Source of the DNA: JAEUMG01 sp963805405
GTDB lineage: Bacteria > Pseudomonadota > Alphaproteobacteria > Rhizobiales > Aestuariivirgaceae
Length of the DNA stretch: 64,000 nt
Direction: 5' to 3'
Assembly: GCA_963805405.1 (NCBI GenBank)
Contig: CAWDUC010000008.1
Coordinates: 1 to 64,000 of the forward strand
The translations under genes were made by a program, and so were the position numbers. Below are positions 6,997 to 16,305 of this stretch, piece after piece (position 1 is the first letter of the stretch; every line of letters begins with the position of its first letter). The notes under the pieces were generated by a model. That model ran no database searches, was not told the DNA's origin, and saw only the letters and a program-made list of their open reading frames with translations.

Positions 6997-8412
6997 ATGG
7001 CCAAGCCACGCGTCGAAAATGGCGCTGTTCTCGATGGGTTTGTCATTGGCGATCGCATCCACAAGGGCGGCATGGCCATGCTCTACGAGGCGAGCAAGCC
7101 GGGTATCGACACTCCCCTCATCGTCAAGGTGCCGCTGCTATTCGAGGGCGAAGACCCCGCCGCGATCGTCAGCTTCGAGATGGAACAGATGATCCTGCCG
7201 CGCCTGTCAGGCCCACATGTGCCGGCCTGCTTCGGCATCGGCGATTTCGCGGTCCAGCCTTATATCGCCATGGAACGCATCGCCGGCGCGGCACTGCCTG
7301 AACCGCGCGATCGTATGCCCGCTCAAGAGGTCGCAGTACTCGGCCACAAGATCGCGTGCGCACTTGAGTCGCTTCATCGCCAGCATGTCGTCCATCACGA
7401 CATAAAGCCGGCCAACATCATGTTCAGGTCGACGGGCGAGTGCGCGCTGATCGATTTCGGGCTTGCTCATCACAGCCGCCTACCGGACCTGATGGCGGAA
7501 GAATTCCGCCTGCCTTATGGAACCGCGCCCTATATGGCGCCCGAGCAAATTCTTGGCATTCGCGGCGACAAACGCAGCGATCTCTTCGCACTCGGGGTGC
7601 TTCTTTATTACCTGGTGACGGGTAAGGAACCGTTCGGCGATCCGCAACGGATGAGCGGATTGAGGCGCCGTCTCTGGCGTGATCCCGTCCCGCCGCACCA
7701 GCTAGCGCCGGATTGTCCGCCCTGGCTTCAGGAAGTGATCCTGCGCTGTCTCGAGGTGATGCCGGAAGATCGTTATTCCACCGCCGGTCAGCTTGCCTTC
7801 GACCTGGCGCATCCGGACCAAGTCAAGCTGACGGACAGGGCCACGCGTCTCCATCGCGATCCCTGGCTTACTGTGTTACGCCGCCGTTTCGATACCGGCC
7901 TGCTCAAGGCACGCATGCTGGCGGAACATCGCAATGATCCAGCACCTACTGCAATCATTGTCGTCGCCATCGACCTCGCCGAGACCACTGAGCGCTTGTC
8001 GGAATTGCTGCGCCTCACCGTAGGTCGCGTTCTCGACAACGCGCCGGGCGCCAGGCTTGCCTGCCTCAATGTGTTGAAGCGCGGCCGGATCATGCTCGAC
8101 CACGGCCTCGATGAGGACGGGCATAATGCGCATGTGCAGCGTCTGGTCGAACTCAAACACTGGGCGACGCCGTTGAAGCTCGGCGACAGCGCAATCACCT
8201 TCCATGTCCTTGAAGCGCCCGATGCGGCTGCAGCAATCCTCGATTTCGCAGTTGCGAACAATGTCGATCACATCGTGATGGGAGCGCGCGGCAAGTCGAC
8301 CTGGCGCAGCCTGCTTGGCGCTGTATCGGCGCAGGTTGCCGCGAATGCCCCTTGCACGGTCACCGTCGTTCGCGAACGCAGCATCCAAGCCACGCCGCTT
8401 CCCCCAGCCTAG
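6997..8412 (+). CDS. Bifunctional serine/threonine kinase / universal stress protein
   Basis: A 471-residue fusion. Residues 12-270 are a Hanks-type kinase: glycine loop near IHKGGMAMLYEAS, ATP lysine in LIVKVPLL, catalytic loop VVHHDIKPANIM (about 132-143), metal motif LIDFGLAHH in place of the classic DFG start, and substrate loop GTAPYMAPEQILG. Residues 310-460 are a UspA domain, with the ATP-binding signature VMGARGKSTWRSLLGAVS (about 427-444) near the end. There is no membrane helix, so this is a cytosolic kinase, unlike PASTA-type receptors. The Usp part probably binds ATP and may sense energy state or be a phosphorylation target. It is coupled to a metallophosphoesterase 6 bases upstream. 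Partner proteins are unknown. Confidence 0.92.
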   Translation: MAKPRVENGAVLDGFVIGDRIHKGGMAMLYEASKPGIDTPLIVKVPLLFEGEDPAAIVSFEMEQMILPRLSGPHVPACFGIGDFAVQPYIAMERIAGAALPEPRDRMPAQEVAVLGHKIACALESLHRQHVVHHDIKPANIMFRSTGECALIDFGLAHHSRLPDLMAEEFRLPYGTAPYMAPEQILGIRGDKRSDLFALGVLLYYLVTGKEPFGDPQRMSGLRRRLWRDPVPPHQLAPDCPPWLQEVILRCLEVMPEDRYSTAGQLAFDLAHPDQVKLTDRATRLHRDPWLTVLRRRFDTGLLKARMLAEHRNDPAPTAIIVVAIDLAETTERLSELLRLTVGRVLDNAPGARLACLNVLKRGRIMLDHGLDEDGHNAHVQRLVELKHWATPLKLGDSAITFHVLEAPDAAAAILDFAVANNVDHIVMGARGKSTWRSLLGAVSAQVAANAPCTVTVVRERSIQATPLPPA

Positions 8413-8506
8413 TCGAAAGTCCAATTCTGGCGCCAACACCCCGGTGTTATGGAATGCGGGGGTCCGCATTCGCAACAGTGATGCGGCCCGATGGGAGGAA
8501 CCGCAC

Positions 8507-10177
8507 ATGGCATCGACTGGGGGAGGCGCTCTGCATACTTCGCAGCGCCAAGAGGGAGTTACCAAGGACGAGCAATTCGTCATCTTCGCTTCGTCGCTCG
8601 GTACAGTCTTCGAATGGTATGATTTCTATCTCTACGCAACGCTGGCGCCTTTTTTCGCGGCCGTGTTTTTCCCGCCCGGCAACAATACCGCAGCGCTGCT
8701 TGCGGCGTTTGCGACCTACGCCGCAGGCTTCCTGGTTCGTCCTTTCGGCGCCCTCGTCTTCGGACGCATCGGCGATCTCGTGGGGCGCAAATACACCTTC
8801 CTGGTGACCATCCTGGTCATGGGCTCGGCAACTTTCCTGGTCGGCCTCTTGCCCACCTATGCGGCGATCGGATGGCTCGCGCCGTTGCTTCTCGTCATCC
8901 TTCGCCTGCTGCAGGGTCTGGCGCTCGGAGGCGAATACGGCGGTGCCGCGACCTACGTCGCGGAGCATGCGCGCCCGGGCAAACGTGGCTATGCGACGAG
9001 CTGGATCCAGACGACGGCAACGCTCGGCTTCTTCCTGTCGCTGCTCATCATTGGGCTTTGCCGCATCTATATGGACAAGGCGATGTTTGCCGAATGGGGT
9101 TGGCGCTTGCCCTTCCTGCTTTCGGCCGTACTCCTGGTCTTTTCGGTCTACATCCGGCTCAAGCTTCACGAATCGCCGATCTTCCTGAAGATGAAGGAAG
9201 AAGGACGCGGCTCGAAGGCACCCTTGACGGACAGCTTCCTGCGCTATCCGAACAACAAATACGTGCTGCTGGCGCTACTCGGCGCCACGGCCGGTCAAGG
9301 CGTGGTGTGGTATACGGGGCAGTTCTATGCGCTGTTCTTCCTCACCGGGCCACTTAAGCTCGACTTCACCTACGCCTATATTCTGATCGCGATCTCGCTT
9401 CTGATTGGTACCCCGTTCTTCGTATTCTTTGGGTGGCTTTCGGATCGGATCGGGCAACTCAAGATCATCCTTGCCGGATGTCTCATCGCACTGCTCACCT
9501 ACTTCCCGCTGTTCCAGGGCCTGACGCACTATGTCAATCCAGGGCTCGAAGAATTCCAGGCAAACAACAAGGTGACTGTTGCCGTCGACACCTCGACCTG
9601 TAATTTCCACATCTTCGTGGGGCCGTGGTCGACGTTCAGCGATTGCGACAGCGTCAAGGACTATCTGACCAAACTCGGACTCTCATTCGAGACGGTCAAT
9701 ACTCCCGGACAGGTGGCCCCGGCGGTCACCGTCGGTTCGACGGCCTTGCCGAATTGGGCAGAGATCAAGTCTGCCGATCCTGCCAAGAAGGACCTTGCTG
9801 TCCGCCAGGAAACCTGGGCTGCAGCGTTCAAGGAACTCGGCTATCCGGCCGCCGCGGATCCAGCACGCGTCAACTGGTTCATGGCGGAATTGATCCTGGT
9901 CATCATGGTACTCTATGTGACCATGGTCTACGGGCCGATCGCAGCATTCCTAGTCGAACTCTTCCCGACTAGGATACGCTACACCTCGATGTCATTGCCC
10001 TATCATATCGGCAATGGCTGGTTCGGCGGCATGCTGCCTCTGCTCGCTACCGCAATGGTCGCGTCCGCGGGTAATATCTATCATGGCTTGTGGTACCCGA
10101 TCGTAGTCGCCGCCATGACGGTGGTTATCGGCACGATCTTCCTGCGCGATACGAAGGACGTCGATCTCACCCGCTAG
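8507..10177 (+). CDS. MHS-family MFS transporter (ProP/ShiA-like)
   Basis: A 556-residue inner-membrane transporter starting at the ATG at 8507, which has GGGAGGA 7 bases upstream. It has about 12 helices and the metabolite:proton symporter signatures: GTVFEWYDFYLYATL after a short tail, the loop GRIGDLVGRK, and LRLLQGLALGGEYGGAATYVAEHA. The family takes up osmolytes, dicarboxylates, shikimate or related acids by proton symport. Unusual is a soluble insert of about 110 residues between helices 8-9 and 10 (about 350-460, with CNFHIFVGPWSTFSDCD and two Cys), which typical ProP-like proteins lack or have shorter. No substrate can be named. It is followed by an intrinsic terminator. Confidence 0.88.
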   Translation: MASTGGGALHTSQRQEGVTKDEQFVIFASSLGTVFEWYDFYLYATLAPFFAAVFFPPGNNTAALLAAFATYAAGFLVRPFGALVFGRIGDLVGRKYTFLVTILVMGSATFLVGLLPTYAAIGWLAPLLLVILRLLQGLALGGEYGGAATYVAEHARPGKRGYATSWIQTTATLGFFLSLLIIGLCRIYMDKAMFAEWGWRLPFLLSAVLLVFSVYIRLKLHESPIFLKMKEEGRGSKAPLTDSFLRYPNNKYVLLALLGATAGQGVVWYTGQFYALFFLTGPLKLDFTYAYILIAISLLIGTPFFVFFGWLSDRIGQLKIILAGCLIALLTYFPLFQGLTHYVNPGLEEFQANNKVTVAVDTSTCNFHIFVGPWSTFSDCDSVKDYLTKLGLSFETVNTPGQVAPAVTVGSTALPNWAEIKSADPAKKDLAVRQETWAAAFKELGYPAAADPARVNWFMAELILVIMVLYVTMVYGPIAAFLVELFPTRIRYTSMSLPYHIGNGWFGGMLPLLATAMVASAGNIYHGLWYPIVVAAMTVVIGTIFLRDTKDVDLTR

Positions 10178-10201
10178 AGTGTGACGTTTCCCGCAATCTT
10201 G

Positions 10202-10228
10202 CCGGCGGCCGTCAAGGCCGCCGGTTTT
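10202..10228 (+). terminator. Intrinsic terminator of the MHS transporter gene
   Basis: A 9-base perfect stem, CCGGCGGCC and GGCCGCCGG, with loop GTCAA is followed by TTTTGTTT. It lies 25 bases after the transporter stop and ends transcription from the left before the convergent gene at 10241. Confidence 0.85.
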
Positions 10229-10240
10229 GTTTGGGGTAGA

Positions 10241-10339
10241 TCAGGCCGAAACGGCCCACATAAAGGCAAACAGGATAAGCGCGCCAATCACGACGCCCGC
10301 GCTTTTCAGACCAATGCTCGGTAAAAAAGGTTTCTGCAT
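10241..10339 (-). CDS. 32-residue single-helix membrane protein
   Basis: An ATG at 10337-10339 has a near-ideal ribosome binding site (AGGGAGG, about 6-7 bases upstream) and opens a 32-codon frame ending TGA at 10241-10243. After MQKPFLPSIGLKS the rest is one membrane helix (AGVVIGALILFAFMWAVSA). It lies 107 bases downstream of the desaturase-like gene on the same strand, so it may be cotranscribed and serve as a small subunit or regulator of it. Family unknown; short single-helix proteins of this kind are usually missed by gene callers. Confidence 0.6.
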   Translation of the reverse strand: MQKPFLPSIGLKSAGVVIGALILFAFMWAVSA

Positions 10340-10446
10340 CAGAGCCTCCCTTGCATCTGATGAGCGGCGCGGCGCTCCCGTGCCGCCGTTCCCTGCATCA
10401 TATACTCCGGGCGACGCTCTGTCCGCTCACATTTAGCGGCGCGAGA

Positions 10447-11391
10447 TCAGTAAGCGGCGTCGGTGTTCCGGTGTGCTGGCAGGCTTTCCATGTGCGGATG
10501 CGCAACCGGTTCCTTGGGCGTGAACAACCAGCGCCGCGCAATCTCCGTATAGCCCTTCATCACATAGGCGCAGTTCTCAGTGATAAGTCTCTCGCGATGA
10601 GCGCGGTAGTAAGCCGGAAGCTTGTACCACGGCAAAGGCGGCACTTCGTGATGCGCCATGTGGAGATTGTTGTTGAGGTAGAGCAATGAGACGACCGGGT
10701 TGCTCTCGACGACGACTGTCCGGCAGCCCGGCGCATCATGCGCACGGTGCTCGGCAAAGGAGCGCATCATGGTGATGGAATTGCCCCAATAGGCAATCCC
10801 GATGATGTATGCCCAGAAGGGAATGCCGCAGACGATAGTCACCCAGAGATAGACGATGGCAATACCGACGGCATGCAGGCTCCAGGCTCCGATGATGTCG
10901 CGCTCGCCCTTCGCCATGCGGCGGAATTCGTCCGGCCAGAACCGGCAAACCACGATCGCCGGTCCGAGGATGAAGCGACCGAACATGGAATTGTTGATCG
11001 TATAGAAGAAGCGCAGATGCGCGGGCGTTCGTTCCCAAGCCTGGGGATCGAAATAGTAGGATTCGGGATCTTCGACAGGATCGGTCAGGAAGTCGTTGCG
11101 ATGATGTATGAGATGCAGCTTCTTGTAGCGGCGATAGGGAAACCACAGCGAGATCGGCGGAAACAGCAGGAGTTCGTTCAGGAAGGTGTTCCGTGTCGGA
11201 TGGCCGTGCAAGGCCTCATGCTGGAGCGAACCGTGGAGTGCACAGAGATAGACGCCGGCGGGCACCAATACCCACCAGGGCAGCTCAGCGTGAAACCACG
11301 TGAGAAGCCCAAAACCAGCCCAGAATGCCGCAATCAGCAGCATGGTCGGCCACTCAATGGCTCGCCGCGCGCTTATTACGCCGTCCGTCAT
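10447..11391 (-). CDS. Fatty acid desaturase-like membrane di-iron protein
   Basis: A 314-residue membrane protein of the fatty acid desaturase/hydroxylase superfamily. The eight-histidine di-iron site is visible: HGSLQHEALHGH (about 53-64, HxxxH plus neighbours), HLIHHRND (about 92-99, HxxHH) and NNLHMAHHEVPP (about 240-251, HxxHH). Four to six hydrophobic helices lie between them. Such enzymes use O2 to desaturate or hydroxylate lipids or small molecules, including methyl groups of amines. It is 59 bases downstream of the dimethylglycine-dehydrogenase-type gene on the same strand, so it probably belongs to that operon; a role in oxidising an N-methyl compound is possible but inferred only from context. 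A true lipid desaturase is the alternative. Confidence 0.85.
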   Translation of the reverse strand: MTDGVISARRAIEWPTMLLIAAFWAGFGLLTWFHAELPWWVLVPAGVYLCALHGSLQHEALHGHPTRNTFLNELLLFPPISLWFPYRRYKKLHLIHHRNDFLTDPVEDPESYYFDPQAWERTPAHLRFFYTINNSMFGRFILGPAIVVCRFWPDEFRRMAKGERDIIGAWSLHAVGIAIVYLWVTIVCGIPFWAYIIGIAYWGNSITMMRSFAEHRAHDAPGCRTVVVESNPVVSLLYLNNNLHMAHHEVPPLPWYKLPAYYRAHRERLITENCAYVMKGYTEIARRWLFTPKEPVAHPHMESLPAHRNTDAAY

Positions 11392-11450
11392 GATTCCCGC
11401 TTATCTCCTTCGTCACCCACATACACCAAGTGACATTCTACTGCCACACT

Positions 11451-13877
11451 TCAGCCCCGCAGTCGTTCTGCCTTGGGGTCAAACAGAGTCTCACTGATCA
11501 GCACTGCTGGACGGCGTTCGCCCAGGATTTCGATTTCAACCTTGAGCCCGTCCTTGATCTTCTCGACCGGCAGGAAGCCCATGGCGACGGATTTCTTGGC
11601 ATGATGCGCATAGCCGCCGGAGGTGACGAAGCCCTCGACTTGCCGTCCAGCCAGATCGGCTCGTCGCCCCAGACATCGGCATCCTTGGCATCGACCACGA
11701 AGGTCGAGAGCCGGCGCTTGACGCCTTCCGCCTTTTCCTTCAGCGCCGCCGCCTTGCCGATGAAGTCGGCTGGCTTGTTATAGGCGACGAAGCGGTCAAG
11801 CCCGGTTTCGACCGGCGTATAATCGGGCTTGAATTCGCGCAGCCAGGAGCCGAAGGATTTCTCCAGGCGCAAGCTCATCATGGCGCGCATCCCGAATGGC
11901 TTGAGGCCGAATTCGTCGCCCGCCGCGGTGAGCGTTTCGTAAAGCGAGAACTGGTCTTCGGCCGGAACATAGATTTCGTAGCCGAGATCGCCGGTATAGG
12001 AGACCCGCTGGACAAGCGCCCGACACAGGCCCACATCCATTTCGCTTTGCCGCCATGAACGGGAAGGCAGCGGTCGACACATCGTCCTTGGTGACCTTCG
12101 CCAGCAGATCGCGCGCCTTCGGACCGGCGATCTGGAAGCCGATGCGGCTGAGTCGAGACATTGGTCGAGTCTCACGCCTTCCTTCGGCAGATGCTGCCAG
12201 GAACCAGCGCATATGATAGTCCTGCGCGCCGAAGGAGGCGGTGAGCTGGAAGCGGTCTTCGGCAAGCCGGGTGATCGTGAAGTCGCCGATCAATGCGGCC
12301 TTTCGGGCTCAGCATCGGGGTCAGCGACAAACGGCCGATCTTCGGGATGCGCCCGGCCATGATGCGGTCGAGCCAGGCTTCGGCGCCCGGCCCTTCGACG
12401 TGATATTTGCCGAAATTGTGGATCTCGTTGAGCCCCACAGCCTCGCGCACGGCGCGGCATTCTTCGGCCACGGTCGCGAAGGCATTGGAGCGGCGGAAAC
12501 TCGGCGTCTCAAAGAGCGGATCGCCGGGCTTGGCAAAATAATTGACTGCTTCCATGCCGAAGCCCGCGCCGAAAACGGCGCGCTGCGCCTTCCAGATGGC
12601 ATAGGCGGGCGTCGTCCGGAACGGTCGCGCGCCGGCAGTTCCTCGTTCGGATAGGCGATGGAGAAGCGCCGCTGATAATTCTCGCGCACCTTGGCGCGCG
12701 TATAGCCGGGCGTGATCCATGTTGCCGAAACGCGCGACATCCATGGCGAAGACATCGCGCGACGGTTCGCCCTCGATCATCCATTCGGCCAGCGTCAGGC
12801 CGACACCGCCGCCCTGGCTGAAGCCCGCCATGACCGCACAGGCCGACCAGTAATTGTGCAGACCCGGCACCGGCCCGACCAGCGGATTGCCATCGGGCGC
12901 GAAGGTGAAAGGGCCGTTGATGACGTTCTTGATGCCGGCCTTTGCCAGCACCGGAAAGCGGTTGAAGGCGAATTCCAGTGCGTCGCCGATGCGGTCGAGT
13001 TTGTCGGGCAGCAGTTCATGGCCGAAATCCAGCGGCGTGCCGTCGACCGCCCAGGGATCGCATTGCTGCTCGTAGAAACCGATGACGAGGCCGCGGCCCT
13101 CCTGGCGCAGATAGCTCTCGCCTTCCGGGTCCATGACATGCGGCAGTTCGCGTGCCGAGCTCGTAGACTTCCGGCGCATCGTCGGTGACCAGATACTGAT
13201 GCTCCATGGGATGGAGCGGCAGGTAGACGCCGGCCATCGCGCCGAGTTCGCGCGCCCACAGGCCGCCGCAGTTGACCACATGCTCGGCGACGATCGTGCC
13301 TTCCTTGGTGACGACGTCCCAGCTGCCGTCGGGTCTGCGGATTGGTCTCCAGCACCGGGTTGCGGAGGATGACCTTCGGCACCCGCGTGCGCGCGCCGCC
13401 TTGGCATAGGCATGGGTGGTGCCGGAGGGATCGAGATGGCCGTCGAGCGGATCGTAGAGCGCGGCCAGCACCCCATCGGTATTGGTGATCGGCGAAAGCT
13501 TCCTGATTTCTTCCGGCCCGACGATCTCGGTGTTGAGCCCCATATAGCGGTGCTTGGCGCGCTCGGCTTTCAGGAAGTCGATGCCGGTCCGGGCTCGTCG
13601 CCAGCGTGATGCCGCCGACATGATGCAGACCGCAGGACTGGCCGGATTTCTCCTCGAGTTCCTTGTAGAGCCGGATCGTATAGCCCTGCAGTGCGGCCAT
13701 GTTGGTATCGGCATTGAGCGTGTGGAAGCCGCCGGCCGCATGCCAGGTCGAACCGGATGTGAGTTCCGAGCGCTCGATGAGCGTCACATCGCTCCAGCCG
13801 AGCTTGGTCAAGTGATAAAGCACCGAGCAGCCGACAACGCCGCCGCCGATCACCGCAACGCGGGTGTGTTTGTTCAT
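11451..13877 (-). CDS. Dimethylglycine/sarcosine dehydrogenase-type GcvT flavoprotein (frame broken)
   Basis: About 809 residues are encoded between the ATG at 13877 and the TGA at 11451. The N-terminal half is an FAD-binding DAO domain (VAVIGGGVVGCSVLYHL at residues 8-24, then SGSTWHAAGG for flavin attachment). The C-terminal half is a GcvT-like folate domain (SYTGDLGYEIYVP, ending LFDPKAERLRG). Such enzymes oxidatively demethylate dimethylglycine or sarcosine and pass the one-carbon unit to tetrahydrofolate. At least nine frame changes interrupt the sequence, but conserved protein continues across each one. Those I resolved are single bases: extra C near 13585, missing base near 13384 and 13337, extra base near 13155. 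I take them as sequencing errors. The upstream flavoprotein gene ends 5 bases before it. Confidence 0.82.
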
Positions 13878-13882
13878 GTCAA

Positions 13883-15187
13883 TTAGCCCAGCACCGAGAA
13901 GCTCGAATTGGGATTTACCGAGCGGTTACGCGAGAAGAAGCCCAGCGACACATCCTTGCCGATGTGATCGAGCCGGAAGTCCACCGGATCCTTGTCGTGA
14001 TTCTGGCCCTTGGCCTCCGCCTCGACGAGGGCCGTCATCATCTTTCCGGCTACTGGTGCATTCTTGAACTGGTTGCCGCTCGTTCCGCAGGCCATGAAGA
14101 AGCCGGGAAGATCGGACTTGTCATAGATCGGAATCCAGTCTTCGGTCACGTCATAGAGATCGACCACGCCCTTCATGCGCGACGGGATCTTCATTTCCGG
14201 AAAGCGCTGGGCCAGACGCAAAGCCTGGACGCGCCACTGCTCCGAGAAGTTACGGTCGTAATTGTCGGGATCGACCCATTCGCGCGTATCGCATTCGGGA
14301 TCTTCGGAGCCGATCAGGATGTGATTGCCGATTTCGGGGCGCGCATAGGTGGCGATATCGCTGTCGGAATAGACCATGCCCTGGCGCTCGAAATCGAAAC
14401 CTTCGGGAGCCGGCACATGCGCCACTTCATGGCGCAGTGCCCGCGTCTTCATCTTCATCGTCTCGAAGACGCCGGCCATCTGGTTAAGCTTTGCCGAATG
14501 CGGGCCTGCGACATTCACGATGACGGGCGCATCGATCTCGGTGCCGTCCTTGAGCGTGATGCCGGCGACGCGGCCATTCGCCTGGCGGATCGCTGCGACT
14601 TCGGCATTGTAGCGAAACTTCGCGCCGCGGCTCTTCGCGGCATGCTCACCATTCTGCGCCGCCAAGGCCGGATCATTCACATAGCCGCTGTTCGGAAAGT
14701 AGATGCCGCCAAGGATCGATGGTGCGGTCGGCTCGCCGAAATGCGGGTCGTCGGGGCGCTTCGCAGGCGAGAACTGATGCGTGTCCATGATGGGCAGCCG
14801 CGCCTTCATCTGCTCAGGCGTCAAAGGCGTATAGGGGCATCCAAGCTGGTCCATGATCTCGCAGATATGAATGAGCTGCTTGTTGTGTTCGGTCTTCACA
14901 ACCATCGAGCCGGTATTGTGATACTTGATCATGCCGCGCGGATCGGGGCTGCCGACGTAATTCGCCCAATCTTCCCAGTAGAACCAGCCCTCATAGGCGA
15001 TGGCGCAGGTTTCGAAGGCTGAGTAATAGGTGCGGATGATGGCGCAGGAGCCCGAGGTCGAGCCGTAGCCGGCTACCGAGTTCTTGTCGATCGACAATGT
15101 CTTGCGGCCGGTTTTAGCCAGTTCATAGGCCGTGCAGGTGCCGATTACCCCTGCCCCGATGATGATCGCGTCGTATTTCTCGGGCAT
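13883..15187 (-). CDS. FAD-dependent oxidoreductase (sarcosine oxidase beta-like)
   Basis: A 434-residue DAO-family flavoprotein starting MPEKYDAIIIGAG at 15187 (a longer frame from 15238 adds a poor N-terminus). The Rossmann motif is AIIIGAGVIGTCTAYEL (about 7-23) and the second FAD segment is GYGSTSGSCAIIRTYYS (about 41-57). The C-terminus has the closing GFFMACGTSGNQFKNAP. The reaction is oxidation of an N-methylated or secondary amine such as sarcosine or dimethylglycine. It is followed after 5 bases by the dimethylglycine-dehydrogenase-type gene, and a LysR regulator is divergently placed upstream, so this operon is probably induced by a methylated amine. Exact substrate not determinable. 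Confidence 0.85.
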   Translation of the reverse strand: MPEKYDAIIIGAGVIGTCTAYELAKTGRKTLSIDKNSVAGYGSTSGSCAIIRTYYSAFETCAIAYEGWFYWEDWANYVGSPDPRGMIKYHNTGSMVVKTEHNKQLIHICEIMDQLGCPYTPLTPEQMKARLPIMDTHQFSPAKRPDDPHFGEPTAPSILGGIYFPNSGYVNDPALAAQNGEHAAKSRGAKFRYNAEVAAIRQANGRVAGITLKDGTEIDAPVIVNVAGPHSAKLNQMAGVFETMKMKTRALRHEVAHVPAPEGFDFERQGMVYSDSDIATYARPEIGNHILIGSEDPECDTREWVDPDNYDRNFSEQWRVQALRLAQRFPEMKIPSRMKGVVDLYDVTEDWIPIYDKSDLPGFFMACGTSGNQFKNAPVAGKMMTALVEAEAKGQNHDKDPVDFRLDHIGKDVSLGFFSRNRSVNPNSSFSVLG

Positions 15188-15257
15188 CTCGCCAATCTCC
15201 CAACTTCGTTGACGGCACCCTGCCCCGTCAAAGGTCATCTGGCAATTTGATTTATCC

Positions 15258-15268
15258 GAGCAAAGCTC
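15258..15268. promoter_or_regulatory. Candidate LysR operator in the divergent gap
   Basis: The 96-base gap between the flavoprotein (minus) and LysR (plus) genes contains the palindrome GAGC-AAA-GCTC, flanked by ATCC on the left and GGAT on the right, 15 bases before the LysR ATG. LysR-type regulators bind short interrupted dyads at such positions to repress themselves and activate the divergent operon. Confidence 0.45.
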
Positions 15269-15283
15269 ATAGGATTTTCAAAT

Positions 15284-16180
15284 ATGCTGAGCCTTCGTGC
15301 CATTCGTTACGCGCTCGCTGCCGCCGACCACCAAAGCGTGACGGCAGCGGCCGAAGCGCTGAACGTCTCGCAGCCCTCGGTTTCGGCCGCCATCGCCCAG
15401 ATCGAAGCCGATTATGGGGAGGCGCTTTTTGTACGGCGCAAGGGCCAGGGCGTCAGCCTCACGCCCTTCGGCCGGCTTTTCGTGGCGCGTAGCCGGCGGT
15501 TGATCGAAGATGCCCGAGAGCTTGCCGCCCTCAATGCCAACGAAGGCACGGTGAGCGGCGAGGTAACGCTTGGCGTCTTTGCCGATCTGGCTCCGCGCTA
15601 CGCGCCAGCCATCCTCACCGCGTTCGAAGCGGCGCAGCCCTCCGTGCGGGTTCATTTTCGCGAAGGCGACCTTGAGGAACTGCCGCGACTATTGGCGCGC
15701 GCCGAAGCCGATCTCATGCTGACTTACGATATCGGCCTGCCTGCTTCGCTCGGTCAGACCACCGTTGCGACGCGGACCCCCTATGCGCTTCTCCCGCGGG
15801 ATCATCCACTCGCCGCGCGCCAGCAATTGAGCCTCAACGAAGTCGCTGCCGGCCCTTTAATCCTCGCCGACCAACCGGCAAGCCGGCGCTATTTCATCGA
15901 ACTCTTCAGCCGCTACGAGCTACGCCCGGAGATGTCGCGATTGTCGGGCTCCTTCGAAACGGTGCGCGGCTTTGTGGCGGCAGGGCTTGGATTGTCGATC
16001 GCCTTCACGCGCCCGATGGTCGATGCCAGCTATGACGGCTCGCAGTTCGTGACGATCCCGGTTTGCGGCGTCGAGCCCCGGCATCGTATCGCACTCGCGT
16101 GGCCGTCCGAATTCCGCCTGACGCGGGCGAGCCTGGCGCTCAAGGATTTCATCGCCGCTTGGTTTGCAGAGAACGAGTAG
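15284..16180 (+). CDS. LysR-family transcriptional regulator
   Basis: A 298-residue LysR protein. The winged helix-turn-helix occupies residues 1-60 (TAAAEALNVSQPSVSAAIAQ), followed by the linker helix and a periplasmic-binding-protein-like effector domain from about 90. It is transcribed away from the sarcosine-oxidase-like operon with a shared 96-base promoter region, the classical arrangement for a regulator of the neighbouring catabolic genes. The likely effector is a methylated amine or its product; this is inferred from context. Sequence intact. Confidence 0.92.
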   Translation: MLSLRAIRYALAAADHQSVTAAAEALNVSQPSVSAAIAQIEADYGEALFVRRKGQGVSLTPFGRLFVARSRRLIEDARELAALNANEGTVSGEVTLGVFADLAPRYAPAILTAFEAAQPSVRVHFREGDLEELPRLLARAEADLMLTYDIGLPASLGQTTVATRTPYALLPRDHPLAARQQLSLNEVAAGPLILADQPASRRYFIELFSRYELRPEMSRLSGSFETVRGFVAAGLGLSIAFTRPMVDASYDGSQFVTIPVCGVEPRHRIALAWPSEFRLTRASLALKDFIAAWFAENE

Positions 16181-16305
16181 TCCTCGTTTACGCAGAGCTC
16201 CGGTTCATGAACATTTGTCCATGTGGGCGCGCAGCCACATTGATGCCGTCGGTGTCAGGTTTCTGACAGGCTTGGCTGCCTATACGGACTGGTCGGGAGT
16301 CGTCC

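Noticed and set aside
11451..13877. Interpretation of the broken flavoprotein gene as a pseudogene or programmed frameshifting
   Set aside because: Too many shifts of both signs, no slippery-site pattern, and conserved motifs preserved throughout; sequencing error is the simpler reading.
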